A stretch of 64,000 nucleotides of DNA, taken from assembly GCA_032464575.1 (NCBI GenBank), contig JAWDKM010000007.1, positions 1 through 64,000 of the forward strand. Reading direction: 5' to 3'. This DNA is from Pontivivens sp032464575 (GTDB lineage Bacteria; Pseudomonadota; Alphaproteobacteria; Rhodobacterales; Rhodobacteraceae). Within the stretch, counting starts at the first letter, position 1. Every line of letters starts with the position of its first letter. This document shows, in pieces, positions 24,334-34,596 of the stretch. The position numbers and the translations under genes are program-made. The notes beneath the pieces were generated by a model that worked only from the letters and a program-made list of their open reading frames with translations, did not search any database and was not told the DNA's origin.

Positions 24334-24675
24334 TCAGGCGAAGACGCCTTCCTTCCCGAGCTGCTTGGTGATGATGTAGTAGAGCACCGCGCGATACTTG
24401 TTGCGGTTGGAGCGGCCATAGGTCTCGATGGCCTTCTGCACCGCGCCCATGGCGCTGTCCTCATCGGCGACGCCGAGCTTCTTCATGACGAAGTTCTTCT
24501 GCACGGTCTGCAGCTCGCCGGTCGATCCGGCCGAGACCGTGCTGGAATCCGCGTCGTAGATCGACGGGCCGCAGGCGATGGTGACCGCCTTCAGCAGGTC
24601 CATGTCGGCGGTCATGCCGGCTTTTTCCTTGAGGTCGGCGGCGTATTTCTCGATGAGTTCGTCGCGCTTGGACAT
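24334..24675 (-). CDS. DUF2853 family protein
   Basis: A 113-residue all-alpha protein. It starts MSKRDELIEKYAADLKEKAG and includes TIACGPSIYDADSSTVS, FVMKKLGV and SRNKYRAVLYYIITKQLGK, the pattern of the DUF2853 helical family. The function is unknown. The ATG at 24675 is preceded by CAGGGAGCC. No operon partner: the DMT transporter gene upstream on the same strand is 63 bp away, and the downstream side is repeats. Confidence 0.85.
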   Translation of the reverse strand: MSKRDELIEKYAADLKEKAGMTADMDLLKAVTIACGPSIYDADSSTVSAGSTGELQTVQKNFVMKKLGVADEDSAMGAVQKAIETYGRSNRNKYRAVLYYIITKQLGKEGVFA

Positions 24676-24738
24676 TGTCGGCTCCCTGTGCCTGCTTTTT
24701 GTGGCTGAAAAGGTGCCAGCGAAGGGTTCAGCCCGCAA

Positions 24739-25563
24739 CTAATTTCGCCGCAGCAGCCCCAGCCCGACGCCGCCGAGGATCAGGAGGGCGGCGAGTGCGA
24801 AGCGCCAGGTCGCGGGCTCGGCAAGAAACAGCATCCCGCCGCCGAGCGCGATCAGCGGCACGGTGAGCTGGGCGAGCCCCGCGACGGCGGCGTCGAGCCG
24901 GGGCAGGATCGCGTACCACAGCGCGTAGCCCAGCGCCGAGGTGATCCCGCCGGAGACGAGCGCGAGCACCACGCCCTGCCAGGCGGGCCAGTCGCCGGGG
25001 GCCACGATCCAGGTGAGCAGGCCCAGCGGCGCGGCGAGCACGAAGTTGCCCGCGGTGGCCATGGTCGGGTCGCCACCGCGCGCGCCGATCAGGGAATAGA
25101 GACCCCATGCGACGCCTGAGATCCCCATGACGAGTGCGGCCCACGGCACCGGCGCGTCTGCCCCGGGCGCGCCCAGCACCGCGAGGCCAGCGAGCGCGAG
25201 GGCGGAGCCGATCCAGCGCAGCGGGCTCATCGCCTGCCCCCGCACGAGGCCGCCGATGATCATCGTGACCTGCACCGCGCCGAACAGGATCAGCGCGCCG
25301 AGCCCGGTCGGGATCGCGATGTAGGAAAAGGAGAGGGCGACCGCATAGACGTAGAGCGTCAGCGCGCCCGAGAGGCTGCCTCCCGCCCACGGCAGCACCC
25401 CGCGGCGCGCCATCAGGAGCGCCAGCACCGCAGCGCCCGAGATCAGGCGGATCGCGGTGAACGCCCCCGGCCCGATGCCGCCCGCCACCAGCCCGGCGCG
25501 GGTGAGGACCGAGTTCGAGGCAAAGGCGATGAGGACGAGGAGGGTCAAGAGGACGAGGCGCAT
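24739..25563 (-). CDS. EamA/DMT-family transporter
   Basis: A membrane protein of about 274 residues and ten helices, arranged as two EamA repeats of five: repeat 1 about 1-130, repeat 2 about 140-274. Members export amino acids, nucleobases or other metabolites; the substrate here is unknown. The protein ends with three basic residues (LLRRN), typical of the family. Start choice between 25563 and 25578 is unclear, as neither has a convincing ribosome site. Confidence 0.88.
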   Translation of the reverse strand: MRLVLLTLLVLIAFASNSVLTRAGLVAGGIGPGAFTAIRLISGAAVLALLMARRGVLPWAGGSLSGALTLYVYAVALSFSYIAIPTGLGALILFGAVQVTMIIGGLVRGQAMSPLRWIGSALALAGLAVLGAPGADAPVPWAALVMGISGVAWGLYSLIGARGGDPTMATAGNFVLAAPLGLLTWIVAPGDWPAWQGVVLALVSGGITSALGYALWYAILPRLDAAVAGLAQLTVPLIALGGGMLFLAEPATWRFALAALLILGGVGLGLLRRN

Positions 25564-25619
25564 GGCGCTTGGTGGCATGTCGCGCGGGCCCTGTCACGCG
25601 GCAGACAGCTCGCGGGTGT

Positions 25620-26462
25620 TCAGAAAACCTTGTGCTGGCGCATCACCTTGATCATCGCGTTGGAATCCGCCTGGTCGCGGATCTTCTCCTTGGCGGGCTC
25701 GATCTTGCGGATCTTCTTGTAGGCGATGCGGATCAGGATCTTGTCCTGGGCGAGGCAGGCTTGCGCGAATTCGGTGACGGCCTCCTGAAGCTTCGTATCG
25801 GCCGCCTTCTCGAACCCGCATTTGCGCAGCTTCGGCGCCGTAACCTCGACCTTGTCGGGGGCGAGGCCGTCGTCGGGGATCTTGCCACGGCGCAGGGCGG
25901 CGAGCAGCTTCTTGCGGTCGATGTTCAAACGCTCGGACTGGATGAGCTTGCGGGCGAGCTGGTCGGCCTCCCGATCGCGGCCGAGATTGACGGCGATCAT
26001 CAGCTCCTCGACCGCCGCGGTGCTGCGCACGCCGAGCGTGTCGGCGACCTTCCGCGGGGCGAGCGTGGTCTTCTTCGCCTTGGCGCGCGCCTTGCCGTCG
26101 TGGTGGTCGAGGAAGCGCCGGCTCTTGAAGAAGGCGGGGATGTGCGTGTCGTCGAACGCCCGCTCGACCTGGGTGGTGACGGTGCGCAGGAGGCTCGCCC
26201 ACTGGCTCGGCTCGCCCCCCTCCGCCAGGTCGCGCACCTGCGTCGCGATGGAGCGGCTGAGGTCGATCCGGTGGCTCGCATTGGGGCCGAGGTAGAGATC
26301 ATAGGCGTCGCCCGGTTTCGGCGGGCTGGTAAGGAAGTGGAGCATGTTGGCGACGCCGCGCGTGTCCTTCGTTTCGGCCGTCAGCAGGTCGAGCAGGACG
26401 CGGTCGTCGAGGATGTCGGCGATCCGGTCGGGATAGGTGATGCCTTCGATCCTGTAAGCCAT
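25620..26462 (-). CDS. Conserved-looking cytosolic protein of unknown function
   Basis: A 280-residue soluble protein rich in lysine and arginine in its second half, with no signal peptide or membrane helix. Recognisable blocks are MAYRIEGITYPDRIADILDD, a Lys/Ala stretch (KARAKAKKTT, about 123-132), and a basic C-terminus. The ATG at 26462 has GGAGAGGGG upstream, and codon use looks normal, so it is a real gene. I do not recognise the family. It is divergent from the GNAT gene. A longer frame that runs on through the GNAT gene is rejected. Confidence 0.7.
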   Translation of the reverse strand: MAYRIEGITYPDRIADILDDRVLLDLLTAETKDTRGVANMLHFLTSPPKPGDAYDLYLGPNASHRIDLSRSIATQVRDLAEGGEPSQWASLLRTVTTQVERAFDDTHIPAFFKSRRFLDHHDGKARAKAKKTTLAPRKVADTLGVRSTAAVEELMIAVNLGRDREADQLARKLIQSERLNIDRKKLLAALRRGKIPDDGLAPDKVEVTAPKLRKCGFEKAADTKLQEAVTEFAQACLAQDKILIRIAYKKIRKIEPAKEKIRDQADSNAMIKVMRQHKVF

Positions 26463-26600
26463 GCGCCCCTCTCCGCCTCCGATACTCCGCACTGGTTTCG
26501 TGGGTGAGTGCCGGCGGAGGCGGTTTCGGTTCATCGGGGGCGGTTGTTCCGGGCGTTTGCCTTGCCACATCTTCGGGGGGCATCGGGCGCGGAGCGGGCC

Positions 26601-27077
26601 ATGATCATTCGGGACTACACGCCGGCGGATCGGGAGGCGGTGATCGCGCTCCACGAAGAGCTGCAATCCTATGAGCGGGACATCCGCCCGACCCGCGCTG
26701 CGGGGCGGCAGATCAGCGTGCAGCAGGTCGACGAGTACGAGGCGACGATGGCCGATGTCGAGGACGCCCGGCTGCTGATCGCCGAGCGGGAGGGCGTGGC
26801 GGTCGGCTTTACCTTCTTCCTGGCCGAGGCGGAGATGCTGGAGGATCCGCAGGCGCAGGTCTACGTGCAGGACTTCATGGTCACGGCCTCGGAACGGCGC
26901 AGCGGGGTCGGGCGGGCGCTGATGGTCGAGATCCGGCGCTTCATGGCGGAGCGGGGCATCGGGCTGATTGACCTGCAGGTGCTGACCGGGAACGACGCGG
27001 CGCTGGCCTTCTATCGCGCCGAGGGTTTCGACGTGGCCTACATGGGCCTGCAGGTGACGACGCCCCGGCCCGACTGA
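26601..27077 (+). CDS. GNAT-family N-acetyltransferase
   Basis: A 158-residue acetyl-CoA-dependent acyltransferase. Motif A (VTASERRSGVGRALM, about 97-111) contains the pyrophosphate-binding R-x2-G-x-G/A pattern, and the C-terminal NDAALAFYRAEGFDV is motif B. The acceptor substrate is unknown. The ATG at 26601 has GGAG just upstream; the frame's upstream extension is not supported. Confidence 0.88.
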   Translation: MIIRDYTPADREAVIALHEELQSYERDIRPTRAAGRQISVQQVDEYEATMADVEDARLLIAEREGVAVGFTFFLAEAEMLEDPQAQVYVQDFMVTASERRSGVGRALMVEIRRFMAERGIGLIDLQVLTGNDAALAFYRAEGFDVAYMGLQVTTPRPD

Positions 27078-27234
27078 CCCGTCGCGCAAAAAGTCAGGTC
27101 CCCCGCGAACCTTTACCTCCCCGTCCGGCACTCACCATCGAACAGGAGGTGCGGCGTGACGTCGTGCAGCCTCGTCAATAACGATGGACCGCGCGGCACC
27201 GCACGCGCTCAGGAAGGGACCCGGCACCGTGAGC

Positions 27235-27792
27235 ATGATCAATAACAAGGAGGGTTATGGCGCCCTCACCAAGCTGTTCCACTGGCTGATCGTGATCCTC
27301 TTCGCGCTCCAGTATATCGGCGCGAACATCATGACCCGCATCGAGTGGGAGGACACGTTCGCGGGGCTCTCCCAGGCGTTCTACTACAACTGGCACAAGT
27401 CGCTGGGGCTGGTGGCGCTGGGGATCGCGGTGTTTCGGCTGGCCAACCGCTACATGGGCCGCCTGCCCGACTGGGCGCCGACGCTGACGAGCGGCGAGCA
27501 GCGGTTCATCCACCGCTCGGAGCAGGTGCTCTACTTCGCGATGTTCTTCATGCCGATCACCGGCTACCTCTACGTGATGTCGGGCGGCTACGGAGTGATG
27601 CTGTTCGGGATCTGGCAGCTCGACAACCCGATCGGCAAATGGCCGGAGATGGAGTTCGTCACCAAGTGGATGCACATCGTCTGCGCCTGGGTCCTGCTGG
27701 CGGGCATCCTCGGCCACCTCGGCGTGGTCCTGCGCCACCAGTTCATCGTGAAGGACGGCCTGATCAAGCGAATGCTGCCCGGCCGGGGGTGA
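27235..27792 (+). CDS. Cytochrome b561 family protein
   Basis: A 185-residue four-helix di-heme cytochrome of the inner membrane. Likely heme-ligand histidines lie in LFHWLIV (about residue 16), NWHKSLGL (about 54) and the last helix pair (MHIVCAWVLLAGILGHLG). Members pass electrons between quinol and small periplasmic or cytosolic partners. The start may be GTG at 27229, which has AGGAAGGGA upstream, or ATG at 27235. The gene stands alone. Confidence 0.88.
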   Translation: MINNKEGYGALTKLFHWLIVILFALQYIGANIMTRIEWEDTFAGLSQAFYYNWHKSLGLVALGIAVFRLANRYMGRLPDWAPTLTSGEQRFIHRSEQVLYFAMFFMPITGYLYVMSGGYGVMLFGIWQLDNPIGKWPEMEFVTKWMHIVCAWVLLAGILGHLGVVLRHQFIVKDGLIKRMLPGRG

Positions 27793-28008
27793 GGTTTGGC
27801 GTGCGCCGGACGGTGATCTGGAGTGGAGGACGCTCATCCGGCGACAACTGGACGGGTGAGGCACCTCGCACCTGACCGTACTGCGCACCACCGCCGTCAT
27901 GCGCCGGGAGATCCGTGATTTGAATGGTGGCTAGCCGGTCTGGCTGGTGTTCGGAGGAGGACGAGCCGCGACTCTGCTTTAGGAGAACCTGCACCGTCTC
28001 GGGTCATC

Positions 28009-28038
28009 TTGACGTAGATACCAACTGTACGGTATGTT
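28009..28038 (+). promoter_or_regulatory. tetR-type promoter with embedded operator; probably leaderless
   Basis: TTGACG (28009-28014), an 18-bp spacer and TATGTT (28033-28038) end only 6 bp before the ATG at 28045, so transcription would start at or near the start codon. An inverted repeat ATACC-N8-GGTAT (28018-28035) lies between and over the -10 and is a natural TetR autorepression site. Confidence 0.6.
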
Positions 28039-28044
28039 TTCGTC

Positions 28045-28683
28045 ATGCCACGGCCGACCAAACTCAATCCCGAGCGCGGCGACGCGCGGACCCGCCTTCT
28101 GGAGGCGGCGCGAGACACCATCCGGCGCAAGGGCTTCAGCGCCACTACGGTCGATGACCTCTGCAAGGCTGCAGGGGTTACCAAGGGAGCCTACTTCCAC
28201 CATTTCGAGACCAAGGAGGCGCTCGGCGTCGCCGCCGCTCAGTTCTGGGCCGAAACGACGGGCGCCTATTTCGCTGAAGCTCCCTATCACGCGCCGGAGG
28301 ATCCGTTGGAGCGCGTCCGCGCCTACATCGCCTTCCGCCGGTCGCTGATCGCGGGGGATCTGGCCGAGTTCACCTGCCTCGTCGGAACCATGACGCAGGA
28401 GGCGTACGCATCCCACCCCGCGATCCGGGACGCCTGCGCGCACAGCATGCTCGACCATGCGGCAACTCTGGAACCGGATATCGCTCTCGCCATCGCCGCG
28501 CGGGCCATGAAGCCGGAGTGGACGGCCACGGACCTCGCCCGCCACATCCAGGCCGCGATCCAGGGCGCCTTCATCCTCGCCAAGGCCACCGGAGATCCCG
28601 GGCAGGCCCGGTCGAGCCTCGACCACCTCGCACGATACATCGATCTGCTTTTCGACCCCGCTGAACCACCGAAGGATCAATAG
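28045..28683 (+). CDS. TetR/AcrR family transcriptional regulator
   Basis: A 212-residue repressor with an N-terminal TetR helix-turn-helix (TVDDLCKAAGVTKGAYFHHFETKEAL, about 34-59) and a ligand-binding C-terminal domain. By position it represses itself and the NTF2-like gene that starts 1 nt after its stop. An ATACC-N8-GGTAT operator candidate overlaps its -10. The C-terminal layout resembles regulators of xenobiotic-response genes, but the ligand is unknown. Confidence 0.93.
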   Translation: MPRPTKLNPERGDARTRLLEAARDTIRRKGFSATTVDDLCKAAGVTKGAYFHHFETKEALGVAAAQFWAETTGAYFAEAPYHAPEDPLERVRAYIAFRRSLIAGDLAEFTCLVGTMTQEAYASHPAIRDACAHSMLDHAATLEPDIALAIAARAMKPEWTATDLARHIQAAIQGAFILAKATGDPGQARSSLDHLARYIDLLFDPAEPPKDQ

Positions 28684-28684
28684 G

Positions 28685-29122
28685 ATGCAGGAAGATCGCC
28701 AGGATATCGAAGCGCTGTGCCGTCGTCTGGGACAGGCGCACCATGACAAGGACGCAGGCGCCATCGTCGACTGCTACGCTCCGGATGCGGTCGTCTATTC
28801 GCTCGCCCCACCCCTGAAGGACAAGATCGATCCCGAGGGCATGGCCGAGTGGCTTGCCACATGGCAGGGCCCGGTCCTCGTCGACGCCGAGGATGTCGAT
28901 CTCGTCATCGGGCCGGAGATCGCGTGGTCCACCGCGCTGAACCGCATTCGCGGGACCAAGAAGAACGGCACGAAGGAGGACATCTGGTTCCGGACGACCA
29001 TGTGCTTCCGCAAGGTCGATGGCGAATGGAAGATCGCTCACGACCATTCTTCTACCCCGTACTACATGGACGGATCGTTGAAGGCCGCCGTCGATCTCAA
29101 GCCCGTATCGTCTCTCGCCTAG
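28685..29122 (+). CDS. NTF2/SnoaL-like protein co-transcribed with a TetR regulator
   Basis: A 145-residue cystatin-fold protein. The N-terminal helix (DIEALCRRLGQAHHDKD) is followed by AIVDCYAPDAVVYSLAPPL and a C-terminal sheet (EDIWFRTTMCFRKVDGEWKIAHDHSSTP), a common pattern in DUF4440/SnoaL-like proteins acting on small ketones or as ketosteroid-isomerase-type enzymes. Its ATG is 1 nt after the tetR stop, so it is the regulator's direct target. The substrate is unknown. Confidence 0.85.
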   Translation: MQEDRQDIEALCRRLGQAHHDKDAGAIVDCYAPDAVVYSLAPPLKDKIDPEGMAEWLATWQGPVLVDAEDVDLVIGPEIAWSTALNRIRGTKKNGTKEDIWFRTTMCFRKVDGEWKIAHDHSSTPYYMDGSLKAAVDLKPVSSLA

Positions 29123-29181
29123 GTCTAAACGCCATAACCACTGCAGACCCTCGGGCAGCCCCAGAGGAGACCTGAGAGACG

Positions 29182-29210
29182 AAAAAGGGGCCGTCCCGGA
29201 GGACGGCCCC
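29182..29210 (-). terminator. Rho-independent terminator of groESL
   Basis: On the minus strand GGGGCCGTCC, a 3-nt loop and a complementary arm form a strong stem followed by TTTTT. It lies 25 bp after the groEL stop codon. Confidence 0.9.
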
Positions 29211-29234
29211 TGTCTGCCGGTTGGCAGGCGGTGA

Positions 29235-30881
<1,647 letters not shown>

Positions 30882-30923
30882 TTCGCTATTCCTTTGGTGA
30901 GAAGTTCAGGAGGGAGGGATCGC

Positions 30924-31211
30924 TCAGGCGAGGATGCCGAGGATGTCGCTCTCCTTCATGATCAGCAGCTCTTCGCCGTCGATCTTGATCTCGGTGCCGG
31001 ACCACTTGCCGAACAGGATCTTGTCGCCGGCTTTCACGTCCATCGCGATGCGATCGCCATCGTCGTCCTTGGCACCTGCGCCGACGGCGATGACCTCGCC
31101 CTCGGCGGGCTTTTCCTTGGCGCTGTCGGGGATGATGAGGCCGCCTGCGGTCTTTTCGTCGCTCTCGAGGCGACGCACCAGAACACGGTCGTGCAGCGGG
31201 GTGAAATTCAT
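30924..31211 (-). CDS. groS: Co-chaperonin GroES
   Basis: A 95-residue subunit of the heptameric lid of GroEL. It shows the mobile-loop region (about 16-32, ESDEKTAGGLIIPDSAKEK), the PLHDRVLVRR N-terminus and the C-terminal YAxGTEIKIDGEELLIMKESDILGI-type segment. It is the first gene of groES-groEL. Confidence 0.98.
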   Translation of the reverse strand: MNFTPLHDRVLVRRLESDEKTAGGLIIPDSAKEKPAEGEVIAVGAGAKDDDGDRIAMDVKAGDKILFGKWSGTEIKIDGEELLIMKESDILGILA

Positions 31212-31257
31212 GAGTCTCTCCTACAAAAGGCTCAATTGCGTTTTGGGCGGTCGGGAT

Positions 31258-31284
31258 TTGGCACTCACCGCCGGGGAGTGCTAA
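31258..31284 (-). promoter_or_regulatory. CIRCE operator of groESL
   Basis: On the minus strand TTAGCACTC-N9-GAGTGCCAA. It matches the HrcA-binding CIRCE consensus TTAGCACTC-N9-GAGTGCTAA with one mismatch in the right arm. It lies 4 bp downstream of the -10, where HrcA repressor binding would block transcription. No hrcA is in the window. Confidence 0.93.
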
Positions 31285-31288
31285 CGGC

Positions 31289-31317
31289 GATCTAGAGAGG
31301 CGCCCGGACTGTGTCAA
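31289..31317 (-). promoter_or_regulatory. groESL promoter
   Basis: On the minus strand TTGACA (31312-31317), a 17-bp spacer and TAGATC (31289-31294), directly upstream of the CIRCE element. The -35 is a perfect consensus. Confidence 0.8.
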
Positions 31318-31394
31318 CAGGCCCACAGGAGCGGAGGCCATGAATTTTTTATGCTGGTCAGGATGGGGGTGACGGGGTCAGGCTCGTCCGAGCC

Positions 31395-32405
31395 ATGATC
31401 CAGATTTCGAACCCTTGCCGGCGCCTTGCGGCGGGCGCTGCCGCTGTACTTGTGCTTGCCGCGGCGAACCCGGGCCTTGCCTCCTGCGGGGGCGAGAACC
31501 TGATGGAGACGCTGCCCGCGCCGGTGCGCGCGGAGCTGGGGACGCGGGCCGACGACACGCCCTTCGGCGACGGGATCGCGTGGGAGGTGGCGGGGCCGGA
31601 GGGCGCAAGCTCGCTGATCTTCGGCACGCTGCATCTGCCGGGCCTCGATGTGCCGGAGCCGGTGGCCGAGCGGATCGCCACGGCGCGCCATGTCTTCGTG
31701 GAGATCACGGGGGAGGAGCGGGCGCGGATGCAGGCGGCTCTCAGCACCGATCCGCACCTGCTGATCGGCCCGGTGGGGGAAAACCTGGGCTCGATGCTGG
31801 CGGGGCCGGAGCTCGCCCACATGGTCAGCCTGATCGCGCCGCGGGGGATCGCGCCGCAGGTGGTCCCGCACCTGCGGCCCTGGTTCGCGGCGATGCTGCT
31901 GGGCCTGCCGGACTGCGCGCAGGCCCTGCCCGGCCCGACACTCGACACGGCGCTGGAGACGCTGGCGCGCAGCAACGGCGTGGCGGTCGCGGGGCTGGAA
32001 GGGTGGGAGGCGGCGCTGAACGCGCTCGCCACGACGCCGCTCGACATGCAGGTGCGCAGCCTGCGGACCAGCCTGCGGCTGCAGCCGCTGACGGTGGATG
32101 TCGCGACCACGATGCAGGCCCTCTACGAGGAGCAGGAGGTCGCCTCGATCGCCGTGCTCTCGGATGCGCTGGGCGGGGCCTTCGCCGAGGGCGGACCGCC
32201 GGATCGCGAGGCGCTGCTGGATGCGCGCACCGCCGCCTGGCTGCCGCGGATCGAGGCGGAGCTTGCGCAAGGCGACGCGGTCATCGCCGTGGGCGCGCTG
32301 CACCTGATCGGCGAGGCGGGGCTGTTGCATGCCCTGCACGAGAGCGGTTACGCCGTGCGCAGGGTGCCGCTGGGCGAGGCCGAGTTGCACCTCGCCGCCG
32401 ACTGA
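31395..32405 (+). CDS. TraB/GumN family protein, paralogue 1
   Basis: A 336-residue exported protein, with a signal peptide at about 1-30 ending near ANPGLA. TraB/GumN motifs are the N-terminal LIFGTLHLPG (G-T-x-H, about 74-83) and C-terminal AVGALHLIGEAGLL (G-x-x-H, about 300-313), which bind a metal in this metalloprotease-like family. It is the first of two tandem paralogues; the second starts 78 bp downstream. Confidence 0.88.
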   Translation: MIQISNPCRRLAAGAAAVLVLAAANPGLASCGGENLMETLPAPVRAELGTRADDTPFGDGIAWEVAGPEGASSLIFGTLHLPGLDVPEPVAERIATARHVFVEITGEERARMQAALSTDPHLLIGPVGENLGSMLAGPELAHMVSLIAPRGIAPQVVPHLRPWFAAMLLGLPDCAQALPGPTLDTALETLARSNGVAVAGLEGWEAALNALATTPLDMQVRSLRTSLRLQPLTVDVATTMQALYEEQEVASIAVLSDALGGAFAEGGPPDREALLDARTAAWLPRIEAELAQGDAVIAVGALHLIGEAGLLHALHESGYAVRRVPLGEAELHLAAD

Positions 32406-32483
32406 TCCATCCCTGTCCGCATCCTGTCATCGCCCCGGCCGGGCGCTACCTGCCGATTAACGATAACCTCCGAAGAGGCCCCC

Positions 32484-33488
32484 ATGCTCCGCCATCTGAC
32501 ACCGCTCGCCCTGATCCTGGGGCTCGTTCCCGCCGTGGCGGAGGCCCGCTGCACCGGGCCGGGCCTGCTCGACCAGCTTCCCGCCGGGACCGAGGCCGAA
32601 CTGGCGGAGCGGGCGGCCGGGATGCCCTTCGGCACCGGCCGGGTCTGGCGCGTATCGGGCGCGGGCGGCGAGAGCCTGCTCTACGGTACGATCCACAGCG
32701 CCGATCCCAACATCCGGATCCCCATGCCGGTGCGTGAGGCTGTGGCCGAGGCGCGCACCGTCCTCGTCGAGGTCACGACCGAGGAGCAGGCCCGCGCCGA
32801 GGCGCTGATGCAGACCGATCCGACGTCCATCATGGACATGACGGGTCCCGGCCTGCAGTCCCGCCTGTCGACCAAGGAGTGGGAGGCGTTCACCCGCAAC
32901 CTGCAACCCTTCGGCATCCCGCCGCAGATCGCGGACCGGCTGAAGCCCTGGTTCGCGATGACGCTGGTCGCGCTGCCGCCTTGCGAGCTCGCCATGGCCG
33001 CGGGCGGGGCCCCGGCGATCGACCTGCGGGTGGAGGACCTCGCCCTCGACAACGGTGTGGCGGTGAAGGGGCTGGAGGAAGCCGCCGAGGTGATCGGCAT
33101 CCTCGACGGCCTGCCGCCGGAGGACACGCTCGACATGCTGCGCCTCGCGCTGGTGACGGTGGACCTCGCGGATCCGACCTTCATCACGCTGGTGGAGTTC
33201 TACGAGCAGGGCCGCATCGCGGAGATCTGGGCGATGTCGCAGTGGATGGCCGAGCGGGAGGTCGGTTTGGCCGACGCCCAGCGCATGGCCGACATCACCG
33301 AGGAGGCGCTGCTGGTTCGCCGCAACCGCAACTGGATGCCCGCCATCGAGGCGGCGATCGACGCAGGCGACGCGGTGGTTGCGGTCGGCGCACTGCACCT
33401 CGGCGGCGAGGACGGGCTGTTGCAGCTCCTGACCGAGGCGGGCTACGACGTCGAGCGCCTGCCCGTCGACGGAGAAGCCCGCCCATGA
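32484..33488 (+). CDS. TraB/GumN family protein, paralogue 2
   Basis: A 334-residue exported protein (signal peptide about 1-19) with LLYGTIHSADP and VAVGALHLGGEDGLL as the two GT-H/GALH motifs. It is similar along its whole length to the gene before it. CGAAGAGG precedes its ATG. The stop overlaps the following HAD gene start by 4 nt, so it and the HAD protein are made together. Confidence 0.88.
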   Translation: MLRHLTPLALILGLVPAVAEARCTGPGLLDQLPAGTEAELAERAAGMPFGTGRVWRVSGAGGESLLYGTIHSADPNIRIPMPVREAVAEARTVLVEVTTEEQARAEALMQTDPTSIMDMTGPGLQSRLSTKEWEAFTRNLQPFGIPPQIADRLKPWFAMTLVALPPCELAMAAGGAPAIDLRVEDLALDNGVAVKGLEEAAEVIGILDGLPPEDTLDMLRLALVTVDLADPTFITLVEFYEQGRIAEIWAMSQWMAEREVGLADAQRMADITEEALLVRRNRNWMPAIEAAIDAGDAVVAVGALHLGGEDGLLQLLTEAGYDVERLPVDGEARP

Positions 33489-34372
33489 TGCCCCATATCA
33501 TCGAGAACCTGAGCGAGATCTCGGGCACCTACGATGCCGTGTTCTGCGACCTGTGGGGCTGCCTGCACAACGGCGTGACGGCCTTTCCGGAAGCGGTCGC
33601 GGCGATGGAGGCGTTCCGCGACGCGGGCGGGACGGTGGTGCTGGTGACGAACTCGCCCCGGCCGTCGCCCGCGGTCGTCACGCAGCTCGACGGACTGAAC
33701 GTGCCGCGGGAGATCTACCACGCCGTCGCCTCCTCCGGCGATGCGGCGGTCGACGCGCTCGCCTCGGGCATGTTCGGCAAGAAGGTCTACCATATCGGGC
33801 CGCAGCGCGATGAGAGCTTCTTCCAGGCGGTCTCGACCGAGGATTTCTACCGCGGCACCGATATCGAGCGTGTGCCGCTGGAGGAGGCGGAAGGGATCGT
33901 GTGCACCGGCCTCTTCGACGACAAGACGGAGACGCCGGAGGACTACCGCGCGACGATCCTCTACGGCGTGAACAAGGGGCTGAAGATGCTGTGCGCCAAC
34001 CCCGACATCTTCGTCGACCGCGGCGACAAGCGGATCTGGTGCGCGGGCGGGATCGCGCAGGCCTACGAGGAGGCGGGCGGCGACGCGCGGTCCTTCGGCA
34101 AGCCGCATGCCCCGATCTACCAGCTCGCCCGGCGGCGGATGGAGGAGGCGCGGGGCGAGACGGTTGCCGATGACCGGATCCTGTGCATCGGTGACGGGAT
34201 CGCGACGGATATCGCGGGCGGCATGGGCGAGGGGCTCGACACGCTCTTCATCACAGGCGGCCTCGCGGCGGAGGAGACGGGGACGGACCGCCAGCCGGAT
34301 CCGGAGAAGCTGGCGGCGTTTCTCGACCGCCATGACCTGACGCCGACGGCGAGCATGGGGTTCCTGCGCTAG
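33485..34372 (+). CDS. HAD-superfamily phosphatase (TIGR01459/NagD-like)
   Basis: A 295-residue HAD hydrolase of the NagD/pyridoxal-phosphatase type. Motif I is VFCDLWGCLHNG (about 18-29), motif II is VTNSPRPS (about 55-62) and the C-terminal motif IV is CIGDGIATDIAGG (about 236-248). The substrate is probably a phosphorylated small metabolite. It begins with ATG-ATG overlapping the preceding stop, so the TraB-TraB-HAD set is one operon. Confidence 0.88.
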   Translation: MMPHIIENLSEISGTYDAVFCDLWGCLHNGVTAFPEAVAAMEAFRDAGGTVVLVTNSPRPSPAVVTQLDGLNVPREIYHAVASSGDAAVDALASGMFGKKVYHIGPQRDESFFQAVSTEDFYRGTDIERVPLEEAEGIVCTGLFDDKTETPEDYRATILYGVNKGLKMLCANPDIFVDRGDKRIWCAGGIAQAYEEAGGDARSFGKPHAPIYQLARRRMEEARGETVADDRILCIGDGIATDIAGGMGEGLDTLFITGGLAAEETGTDRQPDPEKLAAFLDRHDLTPTASMGFLR

Positions 34373-34407
34373 ACCCTCCCGCCCGTCGTCGGCCCCTTGG
34401 GGCCGTC

Positions 34408-34511
34408 TCCCGTTGGGCCGGGCGCGGGCTGGCGCCCGCGATGCCTCCGGCGGGCGTATTTGACGGAAAGATGAAGTCGGGCCTGCGCTTTCATCTTTCC
34501 CCAAATACGCA
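34408..34511 (+). repeat. Palindromic repeat with GCCTCCGGCGGG-GTATTTG unit
   Basis: Begins with CCCGTTGGGCCGGGCGC (also seen near 61.45 kb), then GATGCCTCCGGCGGGCGTATTTG and two imperfect inverted copies of GCGTATTTG-GGAAAGATGAA (34453-34511), a stem of about 20 bp. The same GCGTATTTGGGG unit recurs at 42294-42316. Confidence 0.75.
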
Positions 34512-34596
34512 AATCCGGCCGTGCGGCGGGCGCGCCGCTCTGGACGGCGGCGCGGGCCTGGCCGATGCTGCGCCGAAGCAGTGAAGGAGGCCCCGC

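Noticed and set aside
26463..27131. Extension of the minus-strand unknown gene to 27131
   Set aside because: The extension runs antisense through the GNAT gene, and the ATG at 26462 has a strong ribosome site.
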